Assembly (NCBI GenBank): GCA_016281815.1
Contig: JAEEJK010000104.1
Coordinates: forward strand, 62,001-126,000
Direction: 5' to 3'
Source of the DNA: Prevotella sp.
GTDB lineage: Bacteria > Bacteroidota > Bacteroidia > Bacteroidales > Bacteroidaceae
DNA: 64,000 nucleotides
Shown: positions 49,116 through 60,007 of the stretch, piece by piece
How positions within the stretch are numbered: the stretch's first letter is position 1
Layout of the letters: each line of letters starts with the position of its first letter
Made by a program: the position numbers and the translations under genes
Notes under the pieces: generated by a model
Told to the model about the DNA's origin: nothing
The model's database searches: none
The model's input: the letters and a program-made list of their open reading frames with translations, nothing else

Positions 49116-51395
49116 TTGGGTGCTCATTTCGACTATAATGTCAACATCTCTGTCATTGATGCAGATGCTTTTACTACTTTGGAATGGGAGAGTATGATTT
49201 ACAGTGAACTCTCAAAAGGCCAGCCCGTATTGATGGGTGGTGGCGGCCATGCATTCGTTTGTGACGGTTATGATGCCAGCAATGGTCAATTTCATTTCAA
49301 TTGGGGATGGGGAGGAAACTATGACGGCTGGTTTTCCATGACTGCGCTGACACCGTCAAATCATAATTATTCAAGCGGGAAAATGGCACTCATCAACATC
49401 AACCCCTTTGCACCTTTGGATGCCTCTCCTTACGCTATCTTTTCAGAAGACAACACTGAGGTGACATTCTATTATGACAACAAATACAAAGAACGTGAGG
49501 GCAGAATGTATCCGTTGGTAGACGGCGCTGTGACATGGGGATGGAGCAATAGTGGATACGATGAATATGGTGAGCCGTCCAGTGAGGTGACCCATGTGGT
49601 TTTCGACCCTTCTTTTATTGGTGCGAGACCCAAGACAACAAGGTATTGGTTTTCTGAAATGAAACAGTTGACATCGATCACTGGACTGCATTACTTGAAC
49701 TGTGACTGTGTTACCGATATGAGTTCTATGTTCGAAAATTGCTCCAGTCTGAAGAGTATTGACCTCAGTGTCCTCAACACATCCAAAGTAAGAAGCATGG
49801 AATATATGTTCGATAATTGTGTCAGTTTGGAGAGCATTGACCTTAGTGGCCTCAACACATCAAATGTTACCAACATGGGAAATATGTTTTGGAGTTGTAG
49901 TAATCTGAAAAGTATCAATTTCGGGTCGATAGATACTTCAAATGTTACAAACATAAAAAGTATGTTTAGTGGTTGCTCCAGCCTTGAGAGCATCGACCTC
50001 AGTGGCCTCAACACTGCGAAAGTGACTTCTTTAAGTTCGATGTTCTATGGTTGCACCAGCCTTGAGAGTATCGACCTCAGTGGCCTCAACACTGCGAAAG
50101 TTACTTCGATGTCCAGTATGTTCGGTTTCTGTCCGAAATTGAAAACTGTCAATCTGAACAATTTGAAAACAGATAATTTGACAAGTATGTCAGGCATGTT
50201 TTCTGGATGCTCCAGTTTGGAGGAAATTGACCTGAGCACCATCAACACATCCAAAGTTAAATCTGCCAGTTCATTGTTCAATGGATGCACCAAACTTCAG
50301 AGTGTGAATTTGGGCAATTTTGACGCCTCTTATCTGACCAGCGCGTACTGGATGTTCAAGGGTTGCGCCAATTTGCAGAGCCTTGACTTAAGTAATTGGA
50401 ACACATCAAATGTGACTAACATGGAAAGCATGTTCAGCGGATGCACCAACTTGCAGAACCTTAACCTGAGCGGTTGGGACACATCGAATGTGACCAACAT
50501 GAATTCCATGTTCAACAAATGTTCCAAACTTCAGAAACTTGACCTCAGTTTTTTCGATGTTGGGAATGTAACGGATGTTAGTTTAATGTTTAGTTATTGC
50601 AGCAGTCTGAAGGATCTTAAATTGGGAAAATGGAATGTTTCCAACTTGACGAATATGAGCCACATGTTCTCCGGTTGCTCCAACTTAGAGAGGCTTGACT
50701 GGAATTTCATCAACGCCACCAACGTGGAAAATATGGAGTACATGTTCTACGGTTGCTCCCAACTTCGGAACATTCAACTCAGCAACATCGATATGAGCAA
50801 TGTCTCCAATAATGAGGAAATGTTTTCCAGATGTCTGTCCTTGAAAAGAATCGACCTTCCTTCGAGTTTGAGAAAAGTGGGGGAATATATGTTCGCCCTG
50901 TGCGAGTCGCTTGAAAGCATGACGCTTCCGGAAGGGGTGGACACCATTGGCTCCTATGCGTTTTATAAATGCAAGCAATTGAAAGAGGTCTCCCTGCCAT
51001 CATCCGTTATAACCATTGAGGACAATGCCTTTATGACTTGTGACAGTCTGATTTATGTGATTGTGAACTGGAGGTATCCCCTTGATATTACCGAGGACAT
51101 CTTCCCTAACCGCCAAAATGCCTACCTCTATGTCCCATATGGATCTTGGGAATATTACTATCTGACACGTATTTGGAAGGAGTTTAAGGAAATTCGGCAA
51201 TACATGACTAAATTGGTCGGCGATGTCAACTATGACAACAAGTTGAGTGTTACCGATGTCATGTTGTTGGTGAACTATATTCTCGGAAAGGAGAATCATC
51301 CATTCTCTCGTGCCAAGGCCGACATCAACAGCGACGGCAGGATCACCGTCACCGATGTCACTCAGATGGTGAGTGCCATCAGTGGGAGAAAGTGA
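49116..51395 (+). CDS. C10 peptidase C-terminal half (His region only) fused to BspA-like LRR repeats and a dockerin-like domain
   Basis: SKGQPVLMGGGGHAFVCDGYD..FHFNWGWGGNYDGWF; about 20 NTSNVTNMxxMFxGCxxL repeats; VGDVNYDNKLSVTDVMLLVNYILG..ADINSDGRITVTDV. Confidence 0.85.
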   Translation: MGAHFDYNVNISVIDADAFTTLEWESMIYSELSKGQPVLMGGGGHAFVCDGYDASNGQFHFNWGWGGNYDGWFSMTALTPSNHNYSSGKMALININPFAPLDASPYAIFSEDNTEVTFYYDNKYKEREGRMYPLVDGAVTWGWSNSGYDEYGEPSSEVTHVVFDPSFIGARPKTTRYWFSEMKQLTSITGLHYLNCDCVTDMSSMFENCSSLKSIDLSVLNTSKVRSMEYMFDNCVSLESIDLSGLNTSNVTNMGNMFWSCSNLKSINFGSIDTSNVTNIKSMFSGCSSLESIDLSGLNTAKVTSLSSMFYGCTSLESIDLSGLNTAKVTSMSSMFGFCPKLKTVNLNNLKTDNLTSMSGMFSGCSSLEEIDLSTINTSKVKSASSLFNGCTKLQSVNLGNFDASYLTSAYWMFKGCANLQSLDLSNWNTSNVTNMESMFSGCTNLQNLNLSGWDTSNVTNMNSMFNKCSKLQKLDLSFFDVGNVTDVSLMFSYCSSLKDLKLGKWNVSNLTNMSHMFSGCSNLERLDWNFINATNVENMEYMFYGCSQLRNIQLSNIDMSNVSNNEEMFSRCLSLKRIDLPSSLRKVGEYMFALCESLESMTLPEGVDTIGSYAFYKCKQLKEVSLPSSVITIEDNAFMTCDSLIYVIVNWRYPLDITEDIFPNRQNAYLYVPYGSWEYYYLTRIWKEFKEIRQYMTKLVGDVNYDNKLSVTDVMLLVNYILGKENHPFSRAKADINSDGRITVTDVTQMVSAISGRK

Positions 51396-51446
51396 ATCAG
51401 GTTTTTAAATGTCTAAAATTGAACGCCTATTAATCTGAAAAGTTGA

Positions 51447-51968
51447 TTATTGACATTTCTCCAATTCCTTGATTGGGTTCACTAAGAAAACATGCATTTT
51501 CGGATCCCATCGCCAATCACCCTGTGGGATGATGGTGGGGATGCTGTAGTGCAAGTGTGGTGGTTTGCCTGCCGCATTGCCCGTATCTCCTACTTTGCCG
51601 ATCACAGATTTTTTGGTGACGAAAGCGCCGAAGTGTGTATCTATCTCACTCATGTGGGCATAGTAGTGAAACCGCATTTTAGAACTGAATATCACCACGA
51701 TATTGCCACCTGCGCCATTAGTATGAGCCGCTGCCACAACAATTCCGCCAATGGCGGGATGAATCGCTGTGCCTTTTTTGGCAAAGATGTCAACACCCCG
51801 GTGATTGTGGTCGCCCCATGGATGCCAGAACGATATAGGATTGTAACTCTCCTTGCCACAGCCCTCCACAGGGTTCTGAATCTTTGAGGGCAACAGCATG
51901 TCGACAACTATCAGGACAAGCACTACAACCAGTACGATTTTCAACCATTTTTTGATTTTCCTTTTCAT
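51447..51968 (-). CDS. M23 family metallopeptidase
   Basis: HPWGDHNHRGVDIFAKKGTAIHPAIGGIVV...HLHYSI. Confidence 0.92.
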   Translation of the reverse strand: MKRKIKKWLKIVLVVVLVLIVVDMLLPSKIQNPVEGCGKESYNPISFWHPWGDHNHRGVDIFAKKGTAIHPAIGGIVVAAAHTNGAGGNIVVIFSSKMRFHYYAHMSEIDTHFGAFVTKKSVIGKVGDTGNAAGKPPHLHYSIPTIIPQGDWRWDPKMHVFLVNPIKELEKCQ

Positions 51969-52135
51969 GTTTTTACAATAGGGATTAATAGTCTTTACAA
52001 ATATAATTACCTCTTTATAGTATAATGATTTGCAGCGATGCAAAGGTAACGCAATTCTGCCCCACATTCATCATTTTGGGTGCTGTCTTGTATGAATCCC
52101 CGTTTCTATTGTATCAAATCATTCTACTTATGATG

Positions 52136-52191
52136 TTGGCTATTGGCCATTGGCTGTTGGCCGTTGGCTATTGGCTGGGGGCTGTTGGCCC
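52136..52191. repeat. 7-bp tandem repeat (TTGGCYR)n, 8 in-phase heptads
   Basis: ttggcta ttggcca ttggctg ttggccg ttggcta ttggctg ggggctg ttggccc. Confidence 0.95.
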
Positions 52192-52358
52192 AAACAAAGG
52201 ATTTTTGTTTAGCATAGCGCATTATTTTTTTGTAGATGGGTAAATAAACCAACAAAAAAAACAAAAATCATTTCTTTTCACTTTTTTTTTGTACTTTTGC
52301 CCATGAAACAGTAAACGACAATTCATTTTTTATCCACAAAAGCCGAAAAAATTACATT

Positions 52359-53657
52359 ATGTATTGGAATGAGAGCATTGAATGCATGGACCGCGAGCAA
52401 CTTCGCGAGATCCAGAACCGCCGTCTGAAGAAGATTGTGAACTACTGTTATCACAACACTCCTTTCTATCGCAAGAAATTTCAGGAGATGGACCTCAGTC
52501 CCGATGACATTCAGGGGATTGAAGACATCACCAAATTACCATTTACCGACAAAACTGACCTTCGCGACACCTATCCTTTCGGCCTTGCCGCCGTGCCGAT
52601 GAGTCAGATTGTCCGCATTCATGCCTCCTCAGGTACAACAGGCAAGCCCGTCGTGGTGCTCTACACCCGCAAGGACTTGGCCATGTGGACAGAAGCCATC
52701 TCCCGTGCCTTCACCGCCTATGGTGCCACCAGGAATGACATTTTCCAGATCTCATACGGCTATGGACTTTTCACCGGTGGACTCGGCGCCCATGATGGTG
52801 CCACCAATATCGGAGCCAGTGTCATCCCCATCTCCTCCGGCAACACCCAGAAGCAAATCACACTGATGCACGACTTCGGTGCCACCGCCCTCTGCTGCAC
52901 CCCTTCGTATGCCATGTTCCTCGGAGAGGCCATGCGAGAGTCGGAATGGCCCAGAGAGGAATTCAAACTTCGCTTTGGTGCCTTTGGTGCGGAACCGTGG
53001 ACGGAGAACATGCGTGTGAAACTCGAGGAATCACTGGGCATCAAGGCTTACGACATCTATGGTCTGAGCGAGATCGCCGGTCCTGGCGTAGGCTATGAGT
53101 GCGAATGCCAGCATGGCACCCACCTCAACGAAGACTACTTCTTCCCCGAGATTGTCAACCCAGAGACTGGAGAATCCTTGCCTGAAGGCCAGTTTGGCGA
53201 ACTTTGCTTCACCCATCTGACCAAGGAAGGCATGCCGCTGCTGAGATACCGCACACACGACCTGACGGCCCTTCATTATGAGCGTTGCTCCTGCGGACGC
53301 ACATTGGTGAGGATGGACCGCATCCTCGGCCGCTGCGACGACATGCTGATCATCCGAGGTGTCAACGTATTCCCGTCACAGATAGAGGCCGTCATCCTCA
53401 AGCAAGAGGAATTCGAGCCCCACTTCCTGCTGGAGGTTGACCGCGTGAACAACACTGACACCAGCATGCTCAAGGTGGAAGTCAAGGAAGAATACTTCAC
53501 CGACAATATGTCGGATATGGTGGCTCTTCAGAAGAAACTCGAAGGTGAACTCCGCAGCGTGATCGGAATCGGATTCAAGGTGAAACTTGTCGAGCCTAAG
53601 GGAATTGAACGTTCCACCGGCAAGGCAAAGCGTGTCATCGACAAGAGGAAGATTTGA
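52359..53657 (+). CDS. paaK: Phenylacetate--CoA ligase
   Basis: IHASSGTTGKPVVVLYTRKDL; YGLSEIAGPGVGYEC; ERSTGKAKRVIDKR. Confidence 0.93.
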   Translation: MYWNESIECMDREQLREIQNRRLKKIVNYCYHNTPFYRKKFQEMDLSPDDIQGIEDITKLPFTDKTDLRDTYPFGLAAVPMSQIVRIHASSGTTGKPVVVLYTRKDLAMWTEAISRAFTAYGATRNDIFQISYGYGLFTGGLGAHDGATNIGASVIPISSGNTQKQITLMHDFGATALCCTPSYAMFLGEAMRESEWPREEFKLRFGAFGAEPWTENMRVKLEESLGIKAYDIYGLSEIAGPGVGYECECQHGTHLNEDYFFPEIVNPETGESLPEGQFGELCFTHLTKEGMPLLRYRTHDLTALHYERCSCGRTLVRMDRILGRCDDMLIIRGVNVFPSQIEAVILKQEEFEPHFLLEVDRVNNTDTSMLKVEVKEEYFTDNMSDMVALQKKLEGELRSVIGIGFKVKLVEPKGIERSTGKAKRVIDKRKI

Positions 53658-53678
53658 GTGAAGAGTGAAGAGTGAAGA
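53658..53678. repeat. 7-bp tandem repeat (GTGAAGA)3 immediately after a stop codon
   Basis: tga|gtgaaga gtgaaga gtgaaga. Confidence 0.9.
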
Positions 53679-53706
53679 ATATTAATTTAATCAACCAATA
53701 AGACCT

Positions 53707-54132
53707 ATGTTAGCAAAGCAATTATCCATTTTTTTGGAAAACAAGTCAGGCCGCCTGACTGAGGTGACCGAGGTGTTGGGCCAAGCAGGTGTCAACCTGT
53801 CCGCCATGAGCATCGCCGACAACTCCGACTTCGGCATCCTGCGCTGCATCGTCAGCGACCCCGACCTGGGTTACAAAGTACTGAAAGACGCACATTTTAC
53901 CGTCAAACTCACCGATGTGATCGGGTTCACATGTCCCAACACGCCAGGTTCGCTGGCTGTAGTCCTCAAATGCCTCTCCGACGCCGGCGTTTTCATCGAG
54001 TATATGTACTCCTTCAGCAACGGAGACGGTGCCAATGTGGTCATCCGCCCCTCTGACCTCAAACTATGTGACCAAATCCTTGAGTCCAAAAAAGTAGACC
54101 TCATCGCCGCAAGCGACCTTTACAAACTCTAA
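53707..54132 (+). CDS. ACT domain protein
   Basis: [33 protein letters not shown]; two ACT-like halves. Confidence 0.88.
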   Translation: MLAKQLSIFLENKSGRLTEVTEVLGQAGVNLSAMSIADNSDFGILRCIVSDPDLGYKVLKDAHFTVKLTDVIGFTCPNTPGSLAVVLKCLSDAGVFIEYMYSFSNGDGANVVIRPSDLKLCDQILESKKVDLIAASDLYKL

Positions 54133-54142
54133 ACTATCAGAC

Positions 54143-56587
54143 ATGACTAACAAAAAATACGGATATTTCGATGACGCCAACCGTGAGTATGTCATCACCG
54201 ACCCCCAGACCCCATGGCCCTGGATCAACTATCTGGGCAATGAGGATTTCTTCTCACTTATCAGCAACACGGCAGGAGGCTACTCCTTCTACAAAGATGC
54301 CAAATTCCGCCGTCTGACCCGTTATCGCTACAACAACGTACCGATGGACAACGGCGGCCGGTATTTCTACATCAAAGACGGTTCGACGGTATGGAACCCC
54401 GGTTGGAAACCCTGCAAGACCCCGCTCGACTTTTATGAGTGCCGCCATGGTATGAACTACACCCGTCTGACCGGGCGCAAGGACGGCATCGAGGCCAGCG
54501 TGCTCTTCTTTGTCCCGTTGAAGAGTTGGTGCGAGGTGCAGAAACTCACCCTGAGCAACACCACCGACAAGGTGAGAAAGATACAACTTTTCTCCTTTGA
54601 GGAGTGGTGTCTGTGGAATGCCGCCACCGATATGGAGAATTTCCAGCGCAACTTCTCTACCGGCGAGGTGGAGATCGAAGGCTCGGTCATCTATCACAAG
54701 ACGGAGTATCGTGAGCGCCGCAACCACTACGCCTATTACAGCGTCAACGTGCCGATTGACGGATTTGACACCGACCGTGAGACCTTCGTAGGCCTATACA
54801 ACGGATTCGACCATCCCGATGCCGTATTCGAAGGCCGTCCGCGCAATTCCCACGCACACGGCTGGAGTCCCATCGCCTCCCATTATATAGAGGTGGAACT
54901 GCAGCCCGGCGAAAGCCGCGACTTCATTTTCGTGCTGGGGTATGTGGAGAACGAGCAGGAAGAGAAATTCATCGCTCCGAAAGTCATCAACAAGAAAAAG
55001 GCCCTGGACACCATCGCACGTTTTGACACGACGGAGAAGGTAGACGCAGCCTTCCGCGAACTGAACGAGTATTGGGATGACTTGCTCGACATCTATGTCG
55101 CCGACACCGGCAACGAGAAACTCGACCGCATGGTAAATATTTGGAACCAGTATCAGTGTATGGTGACCTTCTGCATGTCACGTTCAGCCTCGTTCTTCGA
55201 GAGCGGAATCGGACGAGGCATGGGCTTCCGTGACTCCAACCAAGACCTGGTGGGATTTGTTCACCAGATACCCGAGCGTGCCCGCCAGCGAATCATCGAC
55301 ATCGCATCGACACAATTCCCCGACGGAGGATGCTACCACCAGTATCAGCCCCTCACCAAACGAGGCAACAACGACATCGGTGGCGGTTTCAACGACGACC
55401 CCTGTTGGCTGATCTTCGGCACAGTGGCCTACATCAAGGAGACGGGCGATTTCTCCATCCTCGACGAGATGGTGCCGTTCGACAACCAGGAAGGCAGCGA
55501 AGTGCCCCTGATGGAGCACCTGCGTGTATCGTTCAATCATGTGGTCGACAATCTCGGTCCTCATCAGTTGCCACTGATAGGCCGTGCCGACTGGAATGAC
55601 TGTCTCAACCTGAACTGTTTCTCATGGGATCCCAATGAGTCGTTCCAAACCACCGAGAACAAGACGGAAGGCTCTCAGGCCGAGAGTCTGATGATCGCAG
55701 GCCTCTTTGTGGTGACAGGAAAGGAATATGCCGCCCTTTGCCGCCGCATCGGCGACGACGCAGAGGCCGAGCGCGCCCAGAAGCACATCGACGCCATGGA
55801 GGAAGCCGTGAAACGCGACGGATGGGACGGAGAATGGTATCTCCGCGCCTATGACTTCTATGGCAGGAAAATCGGTTCGAAGGAGAACGAAGAGGGCAAG
55901 ATCTTCATTGAGAGTCAAGGATGGTGCACCATGGCTGGCATCGGCGCCGAGGAAGGGATGGTGGACAAGTCGCTTGACTCGGTGAAGAAATACCTGGAGT
56001 GTGAGCACGGCATCGTGCTCAACAACCCCGCCTTCACCCGTTATATCTACGAGTACGGCGAGATCAGCAGTTATCCGGAAGGCTACAAGGAGAATGCCGG
56101 CATCTTCTGCCACAACAATCCCTGGGTCATCATCGGCGAGACCCTCGCGGGCCGTGGCGATGATGCATGGAGCCACTACCGCAAGATTCTGCCCAGTTAT
56201 GTGGAGGAGAAATACAGCACGCTGCACAAAGTGGAGCCCTACGTCAACTGCCAGATGGTGGCCGGAAAGGATGCCGCCCGTCCCGGTGAGGGCAAGAACA
56301 GTTGGCTGACAGGCACAGCCGCCTGGATGTGGCTGACCGTGAGCCAGTATATCCTTGGCATCAAGCCCGATTACGACGGACTGCTCATCGACCCATGCGT
56401 ACCCTCCACCGCCCAGGAGTTCTCCGTGAAGCGTAAGTTCCGTGACGCGGAGTACCGCATCCGCATCTCCAATCCCAAGGGAGTCAACCGCGGAGTGCTC
56501 ACTGTCGAGGTGGATGGTGCCCTGATTGACAGCAATGTCATCCCCTATGAGCCAGGCAGCCACGAAGTGACTGTGGTGATGGGATAA
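54143..56587 (+). CDS. GH94 family phosphorylase (cellobiose/chitobiose phosphorylase-like)
   Basis: [77 protein letters not shown]. Confidence 0.93.
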   Translation: MTNKKYGYFDDANREYVITDPQTPWPWINYLGNEDFFSLISNTAGGYSFYKDAKFRRLTRYRYNNVPMDNGGRYFYIKDGSTVWNPGWKPCKTPLDFYECRHGMNYTRLTGRKDGIEASVLFFVPLKSWCEVQKLTLSNTTDKVRKIQLFSFEEWCLWNAATDMENFQRNFSTGEVEIEGSVIYHKTEYRERRNHYAYYSVNVPIDGFDTDRETFVGLYNGFDHPDAVFEGRPRNSHAHGWSPIASHYIEVELQPGESRDFIFVLGYVENEQEEKFIAPKVINKKKALDTIARFDTTEKVDAAFRELNEYWDDLLDIYVADTGNEKLDRMVNIWNQYQCMVTFCMSRSASFFESGIGRGMGFRDSNQDLVGFVHQIPERARQRIIDIASTQFPDGGCYHQYQPLTKRGNNDIGGGFNDDPCWLIFGTVAYIKETGDFSILDEMVPFDNQEGSEVPLMEHLRVSFNHVVDNLGPHQLPLIGRADWNDCLNLNCFSWDPNESFQTTENKTEGSQAESLMIAGLFVVTGKEYAALCRRIGDDAEAERAQKHIDAMEEAVKRDGWDGEWYLRAYDFYGRKIGSKENEEGKIFIESQGWCTMAGIGAEEGMVDKSLDSVKKYLECEHGIVLNNPAFTRYIYEYGEISSYPEGYKENAGIFCHNNPWVIIGETLAGRGDDAWSHYRKILPSYVEEKYSTLHKVEPYVNCQMVAGKDAARPGEGKNSWLTGTAAWMWLTVSQYILGIKPDYDGLLIDPCVPSTAQEFSVKRKFRDAEYRIRISNPKGVNRGVLTVEVDGALIDSNVIPYEPGSHEVTVVMG

Positions 56588-56618
56588 AGAAATCCTGATA
56601 TCCTTCATTTCAAATATC

Positions 56619-56690
56619 AACACTGAGTTACAGAGATACAGAGTTTATAACCTCTGTGTCTCTGTATCTTTGTGTTTCAATTTTTTTATG
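56619..56690 (+). terminator. Terminator hairpin built from 8-bp periodic arms
   Basis: acagagatacagag..ctctgtgtctctgt stem (56630-56643/56652-56665) then tcaattttttt. Confidence 0.75.
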
Positions 56691-56725
56691 AATATGTAGT
56701 GCAAGACAAATAATTACGTTTTTGT

Positions 56726-56756
56726 TTTGCATTGCACTTGTTTTGTATTACCTTTG
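56726..56756 (+). promoter_or_regulatory. Bacteroidetes-type promoter (TTTG-N19-TACCTTTG)
   Basis: TTTG at 56726 and TACCTTTG at 56749, just upstream of the riboswitch. Confidence 0.65.
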
Positions 56757-56774
56757 CACCCGATTTGCAGAGCG

Positions 56775-56855
56775 CAAGTTAAGGGGTGCCCGATATTTCG
56801 GGCTGAGATCAGACCCTCTGACCTGATCCGGGTAATGCCGGCGTAGGAATTCATT
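56775..56855 (+). promoter_or_regulatory. TPP riboswitch (THI element)
   Basis: aaggggtgcccg...cgggctgagatcagacc...gacctgatccgggtaatgccggcgtaggaa. Confidence 0.96.
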
Positions 56856-56895
56856 CTTCCTTCCCCCTTATTGTATATATCATAATAAGGTATTC

Positions 56896-59274
56896 ATGAA
56901 AAAAATATTTTTGTCAGCCATCGCTTGTCTCTCCGCCGCGGGAGTCATGGCGCAGGACATTGACTCTCTACGGTTGGAACAACTGCATGAGGTAGTGATA
57001 AAAGGCGTGAGAGCACAAAAAGACGCGCCCTACGCTGTGGCCCACATCAAGAAAGCAGAGTTGCAGGAATTCTCCAAGACGGGACAGGAACTGCCCTTCC
57101 TTTTCTCACAGACACCAGGTGTGCTGGCATGGAGCGAGAACGGTCTCGGCACCGGCACCACCTACATGCGCATACGTGGTGCAGGTGACTCACGCATCAA
57201 CGTCACTCTCGACGGTGTTCCTCTCAACTCCCCCGAGGACCAATGTGTATTTTGGGCCAACATGAACAGTTATGCCTCTCTGCTCGGCAGTGTTCAAATA
57301 CAGCGAGGCGTGGGCTCATCGACCAACGGAGACGGCGCATTCGGCGGAAGCATCTCACTCTCATCAAAGGCAGCCTCAGACATTCCCTCCGCAGAACTCA
57401 GCGCCAGTTACGGGTCGTTCAACACCTACAACATCGGTGGGGCATTCAACACCGGACTGCTTTGGAACCATGTTGTCTTCGACGGAGCCTACCATGAGAC
57501 CAACACCGATGGATTCATCCATGGAACAAGCGGACGCTCAGGCAGTTACTATGGCAGCATCAGATACCTGACCGACAAGTTCATCATCAGATACAAGAAT
57601 TTCGGCAACTTCGAGAAGACGGGACAGGCATGGAACGGAGTGACTGCCGGCGACAACGACCTCTCGCTCATGGACGGGACATACGGTGCGCATACCGGTA
57701 TCCGTACCTACAAAGACCTCTACAATGCCGGTCTCGGGAAATACAACACCCTTTACGAGACACTGGCATACGATGCCGACGGCAATTTCGCGAAGGATGC
57801 GAAAGGTAACTATGTCACACAGCGTTATGTCACCGGCAATGGAAAACTGTGGCGGCAGGCGACCGACAATTTCTGGCAGAGCCACAACATCCTCTCCTTC
57901 ACATGGGATGTCAATCCCCATCTGAACACGACCGCCTCTATCCACTACACCCATGGCTATGGCTATTACAATGAGTTTAGGTACAACAACAAACTGAAGA
58001 AGTTCGGCCTCGCCAACTTCACCACCAGCGACGGGAAGACGGTGAAGCGCACCGACTTCATCCGCAAGAAAGGCATCAGTCAGGACACTTACGGTCTTGT
58101 GTGGAACGCCAACTACAAGGCAGAGCGCTGGGACATCATGAGCGGTGTCTCCCTCCAGCGCTTCAGCGGCAACCACTTCGGGCACCTCACCTACATCGCC
58201 CATCCCGAACTAAGCAAGAAACTGCTCTCCGGCGGGAAATACCAGTATTATGACTCCGATGCCAATAAAGATGACTACAGCGGATATGTCAAGGCCGCCT
58301 ATTATCTCACCTCCACCCTGAGCGTGTTCGGTGATGTACAGTACCGCCATGTGAACTATACCACCGACGGCATCAACGACAAGTTCTATGAGAACGAGGA
58401 CGGCACCTACACCAACCAGCGCATTGACATCAACAAGAAATATGACTTTGCCAACATCAAGGGCGGATTGAGTTACCATACAGACCATCACCGCGCTTAT
58501 CTCTCGGCAGCGACCAGCAACAGGGAACCCGAGCGCAACAACTTCACCGACAACGGCAGTTACCCTGCTCCCAAACCAGAGAAACTGCTTGATTTCGAGG
58601 CAGGTTACAACTACAGCGGACAGCACTGGCGCGCAGGGGTCAACCTCTATTACATGGACTACACCAACCAGTTTGTGCAAACCGGAGAGGTAAGTGACAT
58701 CGGCGAGGCTCTGACCACCAACATCAAGGACTCCTACCGCATGGGCGTGGAGGTGACCGCAGAAGTAGACCTCACCCCATGGCTCACCCTCGAAGGCAAT
58801 GCCGCCCTGAGCAAGAACAAGATCAAGGATTTCGACGAAGTGGTGGAAGACTGGGACAATGGCAGCCAAACCATCCATTATGACAACTCGACGCTCGCCT
58901 TCTCCCCCTCCGCCATTCTCAACGGTTTTGTTCGTCTGCACCACAGAGGATGGCAGGCCATCTGGCACACCAACTATGTGAGCCGGCAGTATCTGGACAA
59001 CACGGAGAACACCGACCGCTCACTGCCCTGCTACAGCACATCCAATGTCAACCTCAGTTATACATCCAAGGTGAGCAAAGCCCTCGGTCTGAAGGAGGTG
59101 ACCATCGGCATGAATTTCCACAACATCTTCAGCCGCAGATATGCCGCCAGCGGTTGGGTATACTCAGCCATCTGCGACAGTTATGGTCATCCCAACGACA
59201 ACCGTTACTATCAGATAGGATTCATCCCCATGGCCGGCTTTACCGCCATGGGTAATGTGACACTCAAATTTTAA
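56896..59274 (+). CDS. TonB-dependent outer-membrane receptor, predicted thiamine uptake
   Basis: Plug domain LPFLFSQTPGVLAWSENGLGTGTTYMRIRGAGDSRINVTLDGVPLNSPEDQ; beta-barrel; riboswitch context. Confidence 0.93.
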   Translation: MKKIFLSAIACLSAAGVMAQDIDSLRLEQLHEVVIKGVRAQKDAPYAVAHIKKAELQEFSKTGQELPFLFSQTPGVLAWSENGLGTGTTYMRIRGAGDSRINVTLDGVPLNSPEDQCVFWANMNSYASLLGSVQIQRGVGSSTNGDGAFGGSISLSSKAASDIPSAELSASYGSFNTYNIGGAFNTGLLWNHVVFDGAYHETNTDGFIHGTSGRSGSYYGSIRYLTDKFIIRYKNFGNFEKTGQAWNGVTAGDNDLSLMDGTYGAHTGIRTYKDLYNAGLGKYNTLYETLAYDADGNFAKDAKGNYVTQRYVTGNGKLWRQATDNFWQSHNILSFTWDVNPHLNTTASIHYTHGYGYYNEFRYNNKLKKFGLANFTTSDGKTVKRTDFIRKKGISQDTYGLVWNANYKAERWDIMSGVSLQRFSGNHFGHLTYIAHPELSKKLLSGGKYQYYDSDANKDDYSGYVKAAYYLTSTLSVFGDVQYRHVNYTTDGINDKFYENEDGTYTNQRIDINKKYDFANIKGGLSYHTDHHRAYLSAATSNREPERNNFTDNGSYPAPKPEKLLDFEAGYNYSGQHWRAGVNLYYMDYTNQFVQTGEVSDIGEALTTNIKDSYRMGVEVTAEVDLTPWLTLEGNAALSKNKIKDFDEVVEDWDNGSQTIHYDNSTLAFSPSAILNGFVRLHHRGWQAIWHTNYVSRQYLDNTENTDRSLPCYSTSNVNLSYTSKVSKALGLKEVTIGMNFHNIFSRRYAASGWVYSAICDSYGHPNDNRYYQIGFIPMAGFTAMGNVTLKF

Positions 59275-59279
59275 GCATC

Positions 59280-59891
59280 ATGCTTGATTTTCTGCAAGCC
59301 CACTGGCTAGACATGCTGACCACGGTGCTCGGACTGGCTTACATCCTGCTCGAGTACCATGCCAGCATCTGGCTGTGGGCAGTGGGATTCGCGATGCAGA
59401 GTTTAGGCATTGTCCTCTATTACCAAAAGGGGCTGTATGCCGACTGCGGCATGGAATTCTACTATCTTGCCATGACGGTGTATGGTTATTTGCACTGGAT
59501 CAAATCTTCCGGCCATGACGGTAAATCATCCGGCAGTGACGGAAAGTCCAAGAAAGAAAGACCCGTCACGCATTTTCCCGCAAGATTGGCATTGATTTGG
59601 CTTTTTGTCACCTTGACAGTATGGGGAGTGCTTTATTGGTTCCTCTCCACTTACACCGACTCCAGTGTGCCCCTGGCCGATTCCTTCACCACCTCCCTGT
59701 CTTTTGTCGGAATATGGGCTCTGGCACGGAAGTATCTTGAGCAATGGCTGATATGGATAGTGGTCGATGTGGTCACCTGCATCCTCTATTACTACAAGGA
59801 TATTCCCTTCAAGGGAAGCCTGTATGCCCTGTATGTCGTGATAGCCATATTCGGATACAGGAAGTGGCGAAAGATGATGCAGGAAGCGTGA
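59280..59891 (+). CDS. PnuC/PnuT-family transporter, predicted thiamine
   Basis: PnuC-type TM pattern; YQKGLYADCGMEFYYLAMTVYGYLHW; riboswitch operon context. Confidence 0.88.
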   Translation: MLDFLQAHWLDMLTTVLGLAYILLEYHASIWLWAVGFAMQSLGIVLYYQKGLYADCGMEFYYLAMTVYGYLHWIKSSGHDGKSSGSDGKSKKERPVTHFPARLALIWLFVTLTVWGVLYWFLSTYTDSSVPLADSFTTSLSFVGIWALARKYLEQWLIWIVVDVVTCILYYYKDIPFKGSLYALYVVIAIFGYRKWRKMMQEA

Positions 59892-59969
59892 ATGACCATC
59901 AGCAAGAAGCCGTTGTTTGCGCGCACATTGTTAATTTTTGTCTTTTTGGGGAACAAAGTGATAGATTGA

Positions 59970-60001
59970 CTTGCATAAGCCGCTCCAAAAGCGTATCTTT
60001 G
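59970..60001 (+). promoter_or_regulatory. Bacteroidetes-type promoter (CTTG-N20-TATCTTTG)
   Basis: TATCTTTG at 59994-60001 with -33-like CTTG at 59970. Confidence 0.6.
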
Positions 60002-60007
60002 CAGTGT

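Noticed and set aside
55622-56623. 333-aa minus-strand ORF
   Set aside because: Antisense to the GH94 phosphorylase.
58210-58968. 252-aa minus-strand ORF
   Set aside because: Antisense to the TonB receptor; same for 57538-58203.
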